Counted from the stretch's first letter, positions 26,863 to 35,114 are shown. The stretch: DNA of 64,000 nucleotides from Kaustia mangrovi (GCF_015482775.1 NZ_CP058214.1:1364001-1428000); one strand, 5' to 3'. Made by a program: numbers and translations. The notes: generated by a model not told the origin, from the letters alone.

Positions 26863-26888
26863 GGCAGGCGCTCCGGTGGCTCGGGGTG

Positions 26889-28424
26889 TCAGTCGACGCA
26901 GGCGTCGTGGAGATTGATGCGACTGTCGGGACTGGGCTTCCAGCCCTTCAGGCGCCTGGAGACACCGTAAATGTCCTGCGGCACCCACAGATAGAGATAG
27001 GGCAGGTCCTCGTTCACGATCGCCTCGGCCTTGCGGTAGAGCGCGGCACGCTTTTCGGTGTCGGCCTCCACGCCCGCCTCGTCGAGGATCTCGTCGAGCG
27101 CGGGATTGGAGTAGCCGGCGGAGTTGCCGCGGTCATTCGTGCGATGGGTCGGCACGAAGATGCCATAGGGATCGAGCGAGCCGTTGCCCCAAGAGGTGAA
27201 GTACATGTCGCCGGTCTTCTCCCCGCCCCGGGTCCGCCACTTGCTGGACAGCTGCGACCCTTCGCCGACCACCACCGTGGTGCGGAAGCCGGCCTTGGTC
27301 AGCAGGGAGGCCACGGCCTCCGCGACGTCCTTGTAGGCCCCTTCCGTGTCGAGCTGGAGATCGACGCCGTCCGGATAGCCCGCCTCCGCCAGCATCGCGC
27401 GCGCGAGCTCTGGATCGTAGTCGTACACGGTCAGCTCGCGATTGTGCCCGAACGCGTCGGGGCTGAGGATCCCCTCGATGGCAACGGCGTTGCCGGCGAG
27501 GATGCGGTCGATGATGAGGTCCTTGTCGATGGCGTGCATGGCCGCCTGACGGACCTTCGGATCGTCGAAGATGTCGCCCTGGGTGTTGAGGGCGACGAAG
27601 AAGCTTCGCGTCCCGTTCGCGGTCACCACATCGGTGCCGGGATTGTTCTTCACCTGGGCGACGGAATGGGCCGGCAGGTCGTTGATGATGTCCACATCGC
27701 CCGCAAGCAGCGCGGCCACCCGCGAGGCGTTTTCGGGTATCACCTTGAAGATCACCCGGTCCACGCAGGCCTTGCCGACCGGCGCGATGTCGTCGGCACC
27801 GCCATAGTAGCCGTCGAACCGTTCCATGATGACGGAATCGCCCCGTCGCCAGTCGACGAGCCTGAACGGCCCCGTTCCGTTGACCTGCGTGGCCAGGCCG
27901 TCGGTTCCGACCTTCTCCACGAACGCCTTGGAGACCACCTCCTGAAACGGCAGCATGGCGGGAAGAATGGGCCAGGGCTCGCCGAGATGGATGCGGATCG
28001 TCCGGTCGTCGACGATCTCGATCTCCTCGACCGGCCCGAGGAGGCTCTTGCGCGGGCTGGTCCGGCCATCCATCGCCCCTTCCACCGTGATGCGGTCGAG
28101 GGTGAACTTGACGTCCTCCGCCGTCAGTTCCGAGCCGTCGTGAAACGTCACGCCCTTGCGCAGCGTGAACTCGTAGACGGTCGGCGAGACCTGCCGGAAG
28201 CTCTCGGCAAGCTCGGGAACCACCGTCATGTCGCCATCCCTCGTCAGGATGCCGTCATACATGTTGCGCAGGATCGTCTCCGTCTCCCGCTTGCGATGGT
28301 TGGCCGGGTCGAGCGTATCGGCATCGTTGGTGAAGCCGACCCTGATCTCGGATGCCTGCGTCAGCGCGGCCGGCGCGGCAATCGCCATGGCGGTGGCGAG
28401 TGCAAGCAGCGTTGTGAACCTCAT
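26889..28424 (-). CDS. Peptide-type ABC substrate-binding protein (SBP_bac_5)
   Basis: Product of 511 residues with a Sec signal peptide (about 1-24, ending TQA) and the SBP_bac_5 fold. Typical text includes SEIRVGFTNDADTLDPANH, LRKGVTFHDGSELTAEDVKFTLDRI and GTGPFRLVDW. It is the first gene of the seven-gene operon and has GGAGGTTGC before the ATG. Ligands of this family include peptides, glutathione, sugars, opines and nickel, so the substrate is open. Its promoter is the -24/-12 site at 28492-28510. Confidence 0.92.
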   Translation of the reverse strand: MRFTTLLALATAMAIAAPAALTQASEIRVGFTNDADTLDPANHRKRETETILRNMYDGILTRDGDMTVVPELAESFRQVSPTVYEFTLRKGVTFHDGSELTAEDVKFTLDRITVEGAMDGRTSPRKSLLGPVEEIEIVDDRTIRIHLGEPWPILPAMLPFQEVVSKAFVEKVGTDGLATQVNGTGPFRLVDWRRGDSVIMERFDGYYGGADDIAPVGKACVDRVIFKVIPENASRVAALLAGDVDIINDLPAHSVAQVKNNPGTDVVTANGTRSFFVALNTQGDIFDDPKVRQAAMHAIDKDLIIDRILAGNAVAIEGILSPDAFGHNRELTVYDYDPELARAMLAEAGYPDGVDLQLDTEGAYKDVAEAVASLLTKAGFRTTVVVGEGSQLSSKWRTRGGEKTGDMYFTSWGNGSLDPYGIFVPTHRTNDRGNSAGYSNPALDEILDEAGVEADTEKRAALYRKAEAIVNEDLPYLYLWVPQDIYGVSRRLKGWKPSPDSRINLHDACVD

Positions 28425-28491
28425 TGCAACCTCCGGATATATGGGGCTTCCGCTTGTCCGTGAGCTGGCGAGCGCGGGTACAGGCCTCGAT

Positions 28492-28510
28492 CCGCAAGAC
28501 CCGTGCCAAT
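28492..28510 (-). promoter_or_regulatory. Sigma-54 (-24/-12) promoter of the peptide-ABC/C45 operon
   Basis: Read on the minus strand the site is ATTGGCACGGGTCTTGCGG, a near-perfect TTGGCACG-N4-TTGC promoter with ten bases between GG and GC. Transcription should start near 28482, about 60 bp before the binding-protein gene. Confidence 0.9.
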
Positions 28511-28547
28511 CCGCTTCCCGGCGCAACCGTTCAGGATTCGAAAGACA

Positions 28548-28560
28548 TATCAATATGTTG
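28548..28560 (+). promoter_or_regulatory. IHF consensus site
   Basis: TATCAATATGTTG matches the IHF consensus WATCAANNNNTTR at every defined position. It sits between the sigma-54 promoter and the upstream activator element, in the place where IHF usually bends DNA for sigma-54 activation. Confidence 0.65.
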
Positions 28561-28601
28561 GGAAAATCGGAAAAAATCTTCGCGGCGGCGCGGATATGAC
28601 G

Positions 28602-28629
28602 CGCGCGAAATTCACGCAATATGCGTGCG
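28602..28629. promoter_or_regulatory. Putative enhancer (UAS) for the sigma-54 activator, copy 1
   Basis: CGCGCGAAA-N2-CACGCAA-N3-GCGTGCG, matching the element at 20771-20799 in all three blocks. It lies roughly 120-147 bp upstream of the expected transcription start, the normal enhancer distance. ACGCA-N3-TGCGT within it is an inverted repeat. Confidence 0.7.
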
Positions 28630-28779
28630 ATCCACCCGCATGGACCGGCGCCTTCCGCGCGAGCGAGCGGATCGGATCCAAGGCGCGCGTCCCATGCCGC
28701 GCGGCCGGGGCCGGGCGGAGATTGCCGGATGCACCCTCTTGGGCGCCCACCCTGCGACGCCCAGTCCTCAAACGCAGAC
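28630..28779. other. Intergenic stretch with no recognised signal
   Basis: This is the middle of the 477-bp divergent gap (28425-28901) between the peptide-ABC operon and the FecI gene. Beyond the sigma-54 elements to its left and the iron control element to its right, I see no convincing gene, repeat or operator in it. Confidence 0.5.
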
Positions 28780-28794
28780 TTAGACTAGATCTAA
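28780..28794. promoter_or_regulatory. Iron control element (Irr-box-like)
   Basis: TTAGACTAGATCTAA has TTAGA-N5-TCTAA symmetry, the core of the ICE motif (TTTAGAA-N3-TTCTAAA) bound by Irr in Rhizobiales. It lies 107 bp before the FecI-type sigma factor gene. The left arm lacks one outer T. Irr control of the iron-uptake set is inferred. Confidence 0.6.
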
Positions 28795-28901
28795 ACTATT
28801 GATGTTGCGGTATTTTTCCGATTGCGCTATCAGAATTCGGCTTGACGTCACGCTGCGCTCTCGAGGCGCAAGGCCGTTTGTTCTTCTGCACAGCACGGAC
28901 G

Positions 28902-29417
28902 ATGCTCGCGCCCCTGAATACAGTCTTCCTCCTGCATCGCCGGTCGTTGATGTGGAGCGTTATGCGGATCGTCCGCGACCGGCAGACCGCGGAGGATCTG
29001 GCGCAGGAGACCTATCTGCGAGCGCGAAAGGCCATCGAGGCGGGGCCGATCGAGCATATCGAGGCGTTCCTGCACCGAACGGCGCGCAATCTGGCGCTCG
29101 ATCATCTCCGGCGCCGAAGGACGCGGGGCGAGATCGAGACGGCCGGGCCTGGCGCGAACGACCTTTGCGACATACCCGCCGACATCCCGTCCCTGGAGGA
29201 CGCGGTCATCGAGCGCGAGCGGCTGGAGATCTTCCGCAAGGCGCTCGCCGGCCTGCCTGAGCGGGCCCAGACGGTCATCGTGCTCAGCCGCATCGAGGAA
29301 TGGTCGAACCGAAGAATCGCGGCCTGGCTGGGCGTGTCGGAAAGGACCGTCTTCAACGATCTCAAGCTGGCGATGGCCCATTGCCGCGAGACGCTCGCCC
29401 GGGCCGGCCGGGAGTGA
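28902..29417 (+). CDS. FecI-type ECF sigma factor
   Basis: Product of 171 residues with sigma region 2 (about 5-75: HRRSLMWSVMRIVRDRQTAEDLAQETYLRARKA) and region 4 (about 115-165: LAGLPERAQTVIVLSRIEEWSNRRIAAWLGVSERTVFNDL). The ATG at 28902 gives the length usual for FecI proteins; a TTG at 28842 would add 20 residues. It heads a FecI-FecR-TonB-receptor series and should direct RNA polymerase to the repeated promoter motif in front of the next two genes when the receptor signals. Confidence 0.9.
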   Translation: MLAPLNTVFLLHRRSLMWSVMRIVRDRQTAEDLAQETYLRARKAIEAGPIEHIEAFLHRTARNLALDHLRRRRTRGEIETAGPGANDLCDIPADIPSLEDAVIERERLEIFRKALAGLPERAQTVIVLSRIEEWSNRRIAAWLGVSERTVFNDLKLAMAHCRETLARAGRE

Positions 29418-29453
29418 ACCCGCCCAAATTGCATTCTCCGGACCCAGAGACTC

Positions 29454-29483
29454 TTTTCCGGATTCCAGTGCGTGAAACGTCTC
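29454..29483 (+). promoter_or_regulatory. ECF-type promoter upstream of fecR
   Basis: TTTTCCG-N13-GAAACGTCTC, 37 bp after the fecI stop. The identical blocks with identical spacing recur at 30548-30577 before the receptor gene. A -35 block and a CGTC-containing -10 block separated by 17 bp is the ECF promoter layout. Confidence 0.65.
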
Positions 29484-29528
29484 AGGTATAATAAGAAGCC
29501 GCGACGCAATGACCGACGGACGGCTGAA

Positions 29529-30533
29529 GTGGGACGACAAGCGCCAGACGGGGCACAGCCCGACGATGGCTTCACGCATGACGATCCTGTTGTCGACGAG
29601 GCGCTCGAATGGTTCGCCCATCTGCGCGGCTCGGCGCCCGACGCGGCGCGGCAAGCGGAGTTCGACGCCTGGCTCCGCCGCGACCCGCGCCATGCCGAGG
29701 AATTCCGCAATCTCGAGGCGATCTGGGGCTCCGCCGCCTTCGGCAAGGCTGCCGACAGCCTTCACGCCGCTGCCCGCCCGCCTGCCGGGCGGAGACGCCG
29801 GCAGGTCATCCCGACAGGCTGGGCCGGAAGGCTGTCCGCCGCCGCGGCCGTCCTGATCGTCGCCCTTGCGACATGGCAATTGCCTTCCGCCGTGCTGCGC
29901 TGGCAGGCCGACTACCTGACGGAGACGGGCCGGCAATCCACCATCGCACTGCCGGACGGCTCGACCATGATCCTCAATACCGCTTCCGCGGTGACGGTCG
30001 ATTTCGAGGACGGGCGGAGAGACGTGCGGCTCCTTCAGGGCGAAGCCTTCTTCGATGTGCTGCGCGACCCCGACCATCCGTTCCGGGTCGCCGGCGAATA
30101 TGGCGAGGTCGAGGTCAGGGGCACCGCCTTCTCGGTGCGCATCGACGACGACCGCGATCGCGTCGTGCTCGAGCGGGGACGCGTCGACGTCAGCCGGCTC
30201 GCCGACCGGGCGGAGCATGTCGCACTCGAGCCGGACCAGATGGCGGTGGCGACGGATACGGCACTGTCGGCGGCGACATCGATCGACACGGCGCGTGCCC
30301 TTGCCTGGCGCGAGGGCCGTATCGTCTTCGAGAACCGGCCGCTCTCGCAGGTGATCGACGAGCTCCGCCGTTACCATGCGGGCACGATCCTGGTCATGGA
30401 CCGTCGCCTCGACCGCCTCGCCATCACCGGCAATTACCGCCTCGACGATATAGACGGCGCCGTACGCACCATTGCCGACGCCGTTGGCCTCGCAATGACC
30501 CGTCTCCCCGGCGGAATCGTCATTCTTCGCTGA
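29529..30533 (+). CDS. FecR-family anti-sigma/signal-transducing protein
   Basis: Product of 334 residues: cytoplasmic N-terminal DUF4880-like region (VVDEALEWFAHLRG, WLRRDPRHAEEFRNLEAIWG), one membrane helix near 98-118 (LSAAAAVLIVALATW), the periplasmic FecR domain (STIALPDGSTMILNTASAVTVDF, LLQGEAFFDVLRDPDHPF) and a C-terminal STN-like region. Start choice: a GTG at 29472 is in frame but lies inside the putative ECF promoter, so the GTG at 29529 is preferred; an ATG at 29509 is out of frame. It should relay the receptor signal to the FecI factor. Confidence 0.83.
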   Translation: MGRQAPDGAQPDDGFTHDDPVVDEALEWFAHLRGSAPDAARQAEFDAWLRRDPRHAEEFRNLEAIWGSAAFGKAADSLHAAARPPAGRRRRQVIPTGWAGRLSAAAAVLIVALATWQLPSAVLRWQADYLTETGRQSTIALPDGSTMILNTASAVTVDFEDGRRDVRLLQGEAFFDVLRDPDHPFRVAGEYGEVEVRGTAFSVRIDDDRDRVVLERGRVDVSRLADRAEHVALEPDQMAVATDTALSAATSIDTARALAWREGRIVFENRPLSQVIDELRRYHAGTILVMDRRLDRLAITGNYRLDDIDGAVRTIADAVGLAMTRLPGGIVILR

Positions 30534-30547
30534 CGCCTTCAGCCGAT

Positions 30548-30577
30548 TTTTCCGACTCCATCCCACCGAAACGTCTC
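30548..30577 (+). promoter_or_regulatory. ECF-type promoter upstream of the TonB receptor gene
   Basis: Second copy of TTTTCCG-N13-GAAACGTCTC, 72 bp before the receptor start codon. The exact match in both blocks and spacing to the site at 29454-29483 marks these as targets of one sigma factor, most simply the FecI protein encoded next door. Confidence 0.65.
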
Positions 30578-30649
30578 GTCTAGGAGGGCCCGTGATCCGG
30601 CGCGGTGCCGGCCGGAGCCCTCGATGTCGGAAGAGGAGGCTTTTCGGTC

Positions 30650-33220
30650 ATGGGAAGACGGGCTGGGGCGGCGCGCGTCGGGATCATCGCGACAGGAGCG
30701 GGGAAGAGGACGCGGCATCCGGCGGCGGTGCTGCTGGCATCGGCCGCGCTGTGCTGTGCCGGCATCGCGTCCAGCACCACGGGATACGCGCAACCGGCGT
30801 CGCCGGCCGCGCCCTCGGGCGGAAGCATCGGCTTCTCCATCCCGGCCCAGCCGCTTTCCTCCGCCCTCGACACCTTCATTCGCACCACCGGATGGCAGAT
30901 CAGCTATCCCTCGGCGCTCGCGCGCGGAAGACGGTCGAGCGCGGTCGTGGGGACCATGGCCCCCGCACAGGCGCTGCAGCGGCTGGTCGCCGGAACCGGC
31001 CTTGAGGTGCGGATCGGTGCGGCGGGCTCCGCCGCGCTGGTCGATCCCGGAAGCCTGCCCGCGACTATCAGCGACAACGGCTCCACGGTTCTCGACGCGA
31101 TCACCGTGTCGAGCGGGCCCGGAGACGTCCTGGCGGACACGCCCTACGAGACGCCCGGCTCCACCGCCTATATCTCCGCCGAGCAGATCGAGCGCGTGCC
31201 GCCGAGCTCTCCCGGCGACATGTTCGATCTGACCCCGGGCGTGATCGCGTCCGGCAACCGGGTCGGCCCGTCGATGAACCTCAACATCCGCGGCATGCAG
31301 GGCCAGGACCGCGTCAATGTGATGGTCGACGGCACGCGCCAGTCCAACAACTCCTATCGCGGTTATCAGGGCAGCCGGAACGAGGTCTATGTCGATCCGG
31401 ATTTTCTGGGCGGCATCGAGATCACCGAGGGCCCGCTTGGCGGCGCGGGCGGCATCGGCGCCATGGGCGGCGTCGTGAACATGCGCACCATCGAGGCCGG
31501 CGATATCGTGAGGGACGGCGAGACATACGGCGTCCGCATCAAGGGCGGTCTGGCCGACAACTCGATCAGCCCGCCCGAGGCCGGCACCCGGGAGATCCGC
31601 GAGCGGGACTGGGAGGACACGCTCGCGGAGGCCTGGTCGGGCAACATCGTCGCGGCGACGACGCAGGAGAACTACGACCTCCTGTTCGGCTTCTCGCGCA
31701 GGAAAAACGGCAACTACTTCGCCGGCCGGAACGGCAGGGAGACATATGTAGACACCCGGCCGAGAACGCCGCGGGAGACCAAATTCTCGCCATTCGGCCC
31801 CGGCGGCGAGGTGCTCGGCACCTCGCAGGACGTGACCTCCTTCATCGCCAAGGGCGCCCTGAGATGGGGCGACGGCCATGAGCTGGAGCTCGGCTATATC
31901 CTGTACAACAACGAATATGGCGAGCTGAACGAAACGCTTCTCGCCTTCTCCGTCGGCTCCGGGATCGTCATTCCCGTCGCCCAGCCGGAAATACAGGAGA
32001 CGACGACCCATACGCTGCGCGCGCGATACAGCTACGATCCGAGCGGCAACGACCTGATCGGGCTCAAGGCCAATCTGTGGGGGACCGACGTCGATACGGA
32101 GACGCACGGGCAGGATTTCGAGAGGAGCGTGCGCACCTATGGCGGCGATATCTCCAACCGCGCCCTGATCGACACCACCTTCGGCCGGTTCTCCGTCACC
32201 ACCGGCGCGGAGACGGTGTTCGAGCACGCCAAGGCCGACAATGCCGGCGTGGACAACGACCTGATCAGCCCGCTGAGCGAACCCAAAGGCCGCCGCACGA
32301 TGGTCGGCGGCTTCGGCGAGGCGCAATGGGAAATGACCCGCTGGCTGACATTGGAGGGGAACCTGCGCTACGACTATTATCGCGCCGATCCCGACAATTC
32401 GGACTTTCCCAACAAGAAGGGCGGCCGGCTCAGCCCGTCGTCCAGCATTACCATCACGCCCTATGAAGGGCTCCAGATATTCGGCGCCTATACGGAAGGC
32501 TGGCGCCCGCCGAGCCTGCGCGAGACCTCCGCCGGCCTGGAGAACGGCTATCTCGTTCCCAATCCCGATCTGGACCCGGAGACCTCCCGGAACTTCGAGT
32601 TCGGCGTGAACCTGTTGCGCAACGATGTGTTCCTCGACGGCGACAATCTGCGTTTCAAGGCCGTCAGGTTCTCCAACAACTATGAGGACTACATCGCCCG
32701 GGCGCGCCTGCCGTTCGCCGGCGCCCGATACACATGGGTCAACATCGACCGCGCGAAGTTCAGGGGGTATGAGCTGTCCGCAGCCTACGATGCCGGTTTT
32801 GCCTTCGTGGAAGCGGGTTTCACCAAATATGACAAGGTGGAGTTCTGCCAGTCCGGCGTCTGCAGCCTGGACGGGATCGGGACCGATTACGGCATCCAGA
32901 ACATGCCCCCCAAATATTCCGGCCATGTCACCGCAGGCGTCCGGCTGCTCGACCGGCGCCTCACGCTGGGCGGACAGGCCTATTATTTCGGGAAGAGATA
33001 CGGCGGATACGACCAGGCGCCGGGGGCCTTCGTCCTGCCTGTCTACTATACCGCCAATGCGATCTTCGACATCTTCGCCGGCTACGAGATCAACCAGAAT
33101 GCGAGGCTCGACTTCAGCATCGAGAACCTCACCGATCGCTACTATCTCGACCCTCTCTCTACCGGTGTCGTCCCCTCGCCCGGCCGCACCGCGCGGCTTT
33201 CCTTCACCGCGCGCTTCTAG
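30650..33220 (+). CDS. TonB-dependent outer-membrane receptor with STN signalling domain
   Basis: Product of 856 residues. Long signal peptide (cleavage near residue 47, YAQPA), an N-terminal STN domain (about 60-115: IPAQPLSSALDTFIRTTGWQ) that contacts FecR, a plug (about 140-270), and a 22-strand barrel ending in Phe. AGGAGG precedes the ATG at 30650. The pair WRPPSLRE / NPDLDPETSRNFEFG resembles the FRAP/NPNL boxes of haem/haemoglobin receptors, but no His lies between them, so haem is not certain. Together with fecI and fecR it forms an inducible iron-compound uptake system. Confidence 0.9.
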   Translation: MGRRAGAARVGIIATGAGKRTRHPAAVLLASAALCCAGIASSTTGYAQPASPAAPSGGSIGFSIPAQPLSSALDTFIRTTGWQISYPSALARGRRSSAVVGTMAPAQALQRLVAGTGLEVRIGAAGSAALVDPGSLPATISDNGSTVLDAITVSSGPGDVLADTPYETPGSTAYISAEQIERVPPSSPGDMFDLTPGVIASGNRVGPSMNLNIRGMQGQDRVNVMVDGTRQSNNSYRGYQGSRNEVYVDPDFLGGIEITEGPLGGAGGIGAMGGVVNMRTIEAGDIVRDGETYGVRIKGGLADNSISPPEAGTREIRERDWEDTLAEAWSGNIVAATTQENYDLLFGFSRRKNGNYFAGRNGRETYVDTRPRTPRETKFSPFGPGGEVLGTSQDVTSFIAKGALRWGDGHELELGYILYNNEYGELNETLLAFSVGSGIVIPVAQPEIQETTTHTLRARYSYDPSGNDLIGLKANLWGTDVDTETHGQDFERSVRTYGGDISNRALIDTTFGRFSVTTGAETVFEHAKADNAGVDNDLISPLSEPKGRRTMVGGFGEAQWEMTRWLTLEGNLRYDYYRADPDNSDFPNKKGGRLSPSSSITITPYEGLQIFGAYTEGWRPPSLRETSAGLENGYLVPNPDLDPETSRNFEFGVNLLRNDVFLDGDNLRFKAVRFSNNYEDYIARARLPFAGARYTWVNIDRAKFRGYELSAAYDAGFAFVEAGFTKYDKVEFCQSGVCSLDGIGTDYGIQNMPPKYSGHVTAGVRLLDRRLTLGGQAYYFGKRYGGYDQAPGAFVLPVYYTANAIFDIFAGYEINQNARLDFSIENLTDRYYLDPLSTGVVPSPGRTARLSFTARF

Positions 33221-33221
33221 A

Positions 33222-33266
33222 GCGCTTTCAGGAAAAGTGGAGACCGCTTTTCCGGTACGAAAGCGC
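33222..33266. repeat. Palindromic repeat after the receptor gene
   Basis: GCGCTTTC..GAAAGCGC (outer arms) and GGAAAAG..CTTTTCC (inner arms) make a nested hairpin directly after the receptor stop codon. From memory, this kind of AGCGCTTT/GGAAAA element is dispersed in many Rhizobiales genomes. Here it can serve as terminator between convergent genes; the following 100 bp up to the dehydratase gene hold only smaller inverted repeats. Confidence 0.6.
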
Positions 33267-33367
33267 GGCGCTACGGGGGACTGGAGGGCATTGAGTGAAC
33301 ATGGGTTCACGAAATGCGCTTCTAGGTCGGGCGACCGGAAAGCGAACCCGGTTCACACTCTCGCGAT

Positions 33368-35086
33368 CTAATGAATCTCCGGCTCGGGCACCGGCGCGCG
33401 GGTGGCCAGGATGTCGAAGTCGCAGCCCTCGTTGGCCTGGCCGATATGGTCCTGGAAGATCGCGCCCCAGCCGCGCCGATAGTGGGGTTCGGGCGGACGC
33501 CAGGCTTCGCGGCGGCGGGCGAGCTCGTCCTCCTCCACGCAGAGGTCCAGCGTGCGGGCCTCCACGTCGACGGCGATCTCGTCGCCTGTCTTGGCAAGCG
33601 CCAGCGTGCCGCCGACCCAGGCTTCGGGCGCCACATGCAGGATGCAGGCGCCGTAGGAGGTGCCGCTCATGCGGGCATCGGAGATGCGCAGCATGTCGCG
33701 CAGTCCCTGCCGCACGAGCTTGCGCGGAATGGGCAGCATGCCCCATTCCGGCATGCCCGGCCCGCCCTGCGGCCCGGCATTCTGCAGCACGAGCACATGG
33801 TCGGACGTGACCTCCAGCCCCTCGTCCTCCACCGCCTTCGCCATGGCGTCGTAATTGGGGAAGACGATGGCGGGCCCGCGATGCCTGAGCAGGTCGGAGC
33901 GCGCCGCGGCTGGCTTCATCACCGCGCCGTCGGGGGCGAGATTGCCATAGAGGACCGCCGTCGCGCCGCCGGCGAAAACCGGGTTGTCGGGCCCGCGGAT
34001 CACATCCGCATTGTAGACCTCAGCACCTTTAAGGATCTCATTCCAGGTCCGGTCCGCAACCGTCCGGCTGTCCATGTGGAGATGCTCGCGCAGGTTCCCC
34101 ATGAGCGCGCGCAAGCCCCCCGCATACCAGAAGTCCTCCATCAGATAGGCCCCGCTCGGGCGCACATTGGCGAGTACCGGCACCTCTCGCGACACCGCGT
34201 CGAAAGCCTCCAGGTCCAGCGGCAGGCCGGCGCGGCGCGCAAGCGCGATCAGATGGACGATGACATTGGTCGAGCCGCCCATGGCGTTGTGCACGACCAT
34301 GGCGTTGTGAAGCGCCTCCGGCGACAGGATCGTCTCCGGCGTCACGTCCTGCCAGACCATATCCACGATGCGCCGGCCGGACGCCGTCGCCATGCGGGAA
34401 TGGTTGGCGTCCGCGGCGGGAATCGACGACGCGTTGGGCAGCGTGAAGCCAAGGGCCTCCGCGACCGCCATCATGGAGGCCGCCGTGCCCATGGTCATGC
34501 AGGTGCCGTAGGAGCGCGCGATGCCGCTCTCGATCTCGTCCCAGTCTTCTTCGGTGATGTTGCCGGCGCGCAGTTCGTCCCAGTACTTCCAGCTGTCCGA
34601 CCCGGACCCCAGCACCTGGCCCCGCCAGTTGCCGCGCAGCATCGGCCCCGCCGGCACGAAGAGCGCCGGCAGCCCCATGGAGATCGCCCCCATGAGCAGC
34701 CCCGGCGTGGTCTTGTCGCAACCACCGAGCAGGATCGCCCCGTCCACCGGGTGGCTCCTGAGCAGCTCCTCCACCTCCATGGCGAGGAAGTTGCGATAGA
34801 GCATGGTGGTCGGCTTGACGAAGGGCTCCGACAGGCTCATCGCCGGCAGTTCGATGGGGAAGCCGCCCGCCTGCCAGACGCCGCGCTTCACCTCCTCGGC
34901 GCGCATGCGCAGATGGGCGTGGCACTGGTTGATGTCCGACCAGGTATTGACGATGGCGATGACGGGCTTGCCGGCGAAGTCGGCCCGGTCGTAGCCCATC
35001 TGCTTCAGCCTGGAGCGATGGCCGAAGGCGCGCAGATCGTGCACCCCCAGCCAGCGGTGGCTGCGCAGCTCTTCAGGGGTCTTCAT
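33368..35086 (-). CDS. IlvD/Edd-family sugar-acid dehydratase
   Basis: Product of 572 residues in the dihydroxy-acid/6-phosphogluconate dehydratase family. Its closest recognisable relatives are pentonate and hexonate dehydratases such as L-arabonate dehydratase (RWLGVHDLRAFGHRSRLKQMGY start). Cluster-binding cysteines are at about 55 (INQCHAH), 123 (GGCDKT) and 196 (GTCMTMGTA), as in [2Fe-2S] enzymes of this branch. It should turn a sugar acid into a 2-keto-3-deoxy acid. Last gene of a five-gene operon with a TAXI-TRAP transporter, Ldh2-type dehydrogenase and DHDPS-type lyase. Confidence 0.87.
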   Translation of the reverse strand: MKTPEELRSHRWLGVHDLRAFGHRSRLKQMGYDRADFAGKPVIAIVNTWSDINQCHAHLRMRAEEVKRGVWQAGGFPIELPAMSLSEPFVKPTTMLYRNFLAMEVEELLRSHPVDGAILLGGCDKTTPGLLMGAISMGLPALFVPAGPMLRGNWRGQVLGSGSDSWKYWDELRAGNITEEDWDEIESGIARSYGTCMTMGTAASMMAVAEALGFTLPNASSIPAADANHSRMATASGRRIVDMVWQDVTPETILSPEALHNAMVVHNAMGGSTNVIVHLIALARRAGLPLDLEAFDAVSREVPVLANVRPSGAYLMEDFWYAGGLRALMGNLREHLHMDSRTVADRTWNEILKGAEVYNADVIRGPDNPVFAGGATAVLYGNLAPDGAVMKPAAARSDLLRHRGPAIVFPNYDAMAKAVEDEGLEVTSDHVLVLQNAGPQGGPGMPEWGMLPIPRKLVRQGLRDMLRISDARMSGTSYGACILHVAPEAWVGGTLALAKTGDEIAVDVEARTLDLCVEEDELARRREAWRPPEPHYRRGWGAIFQDHIGQANEGCDFDILATRAPVPEPEIH

Positions 35087-35114
35087 CGGCTGGCGTGTCC
35101 CGCTGTTTTCCTTG

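Noticed and set aside
29472-29528. GTG at 29472 as the fecR start
   Set aside because: It falls inside the repeated ECF promoter motif (29454-29483), so the message would begin downstream of it. GTG 29529 keeps the FecR family N-terminus.
29509-29856. ATG at 29509 with a 115-codon frame
   Set aside because: It is out of frame with FecR and its protein has no recognisable features.
30539-33310. Very long open frame (over 900 codons) antisense to the TonB receptor gene
   Set aside because: It is a mirror of a convincing receptor gene in GC-rich DNA, its protein is low-complexity and rich in Arg/Gly/Asp-Val runs, and no family motif appears. Several similar antisense frames elsewhere were dismissed for the same reason.
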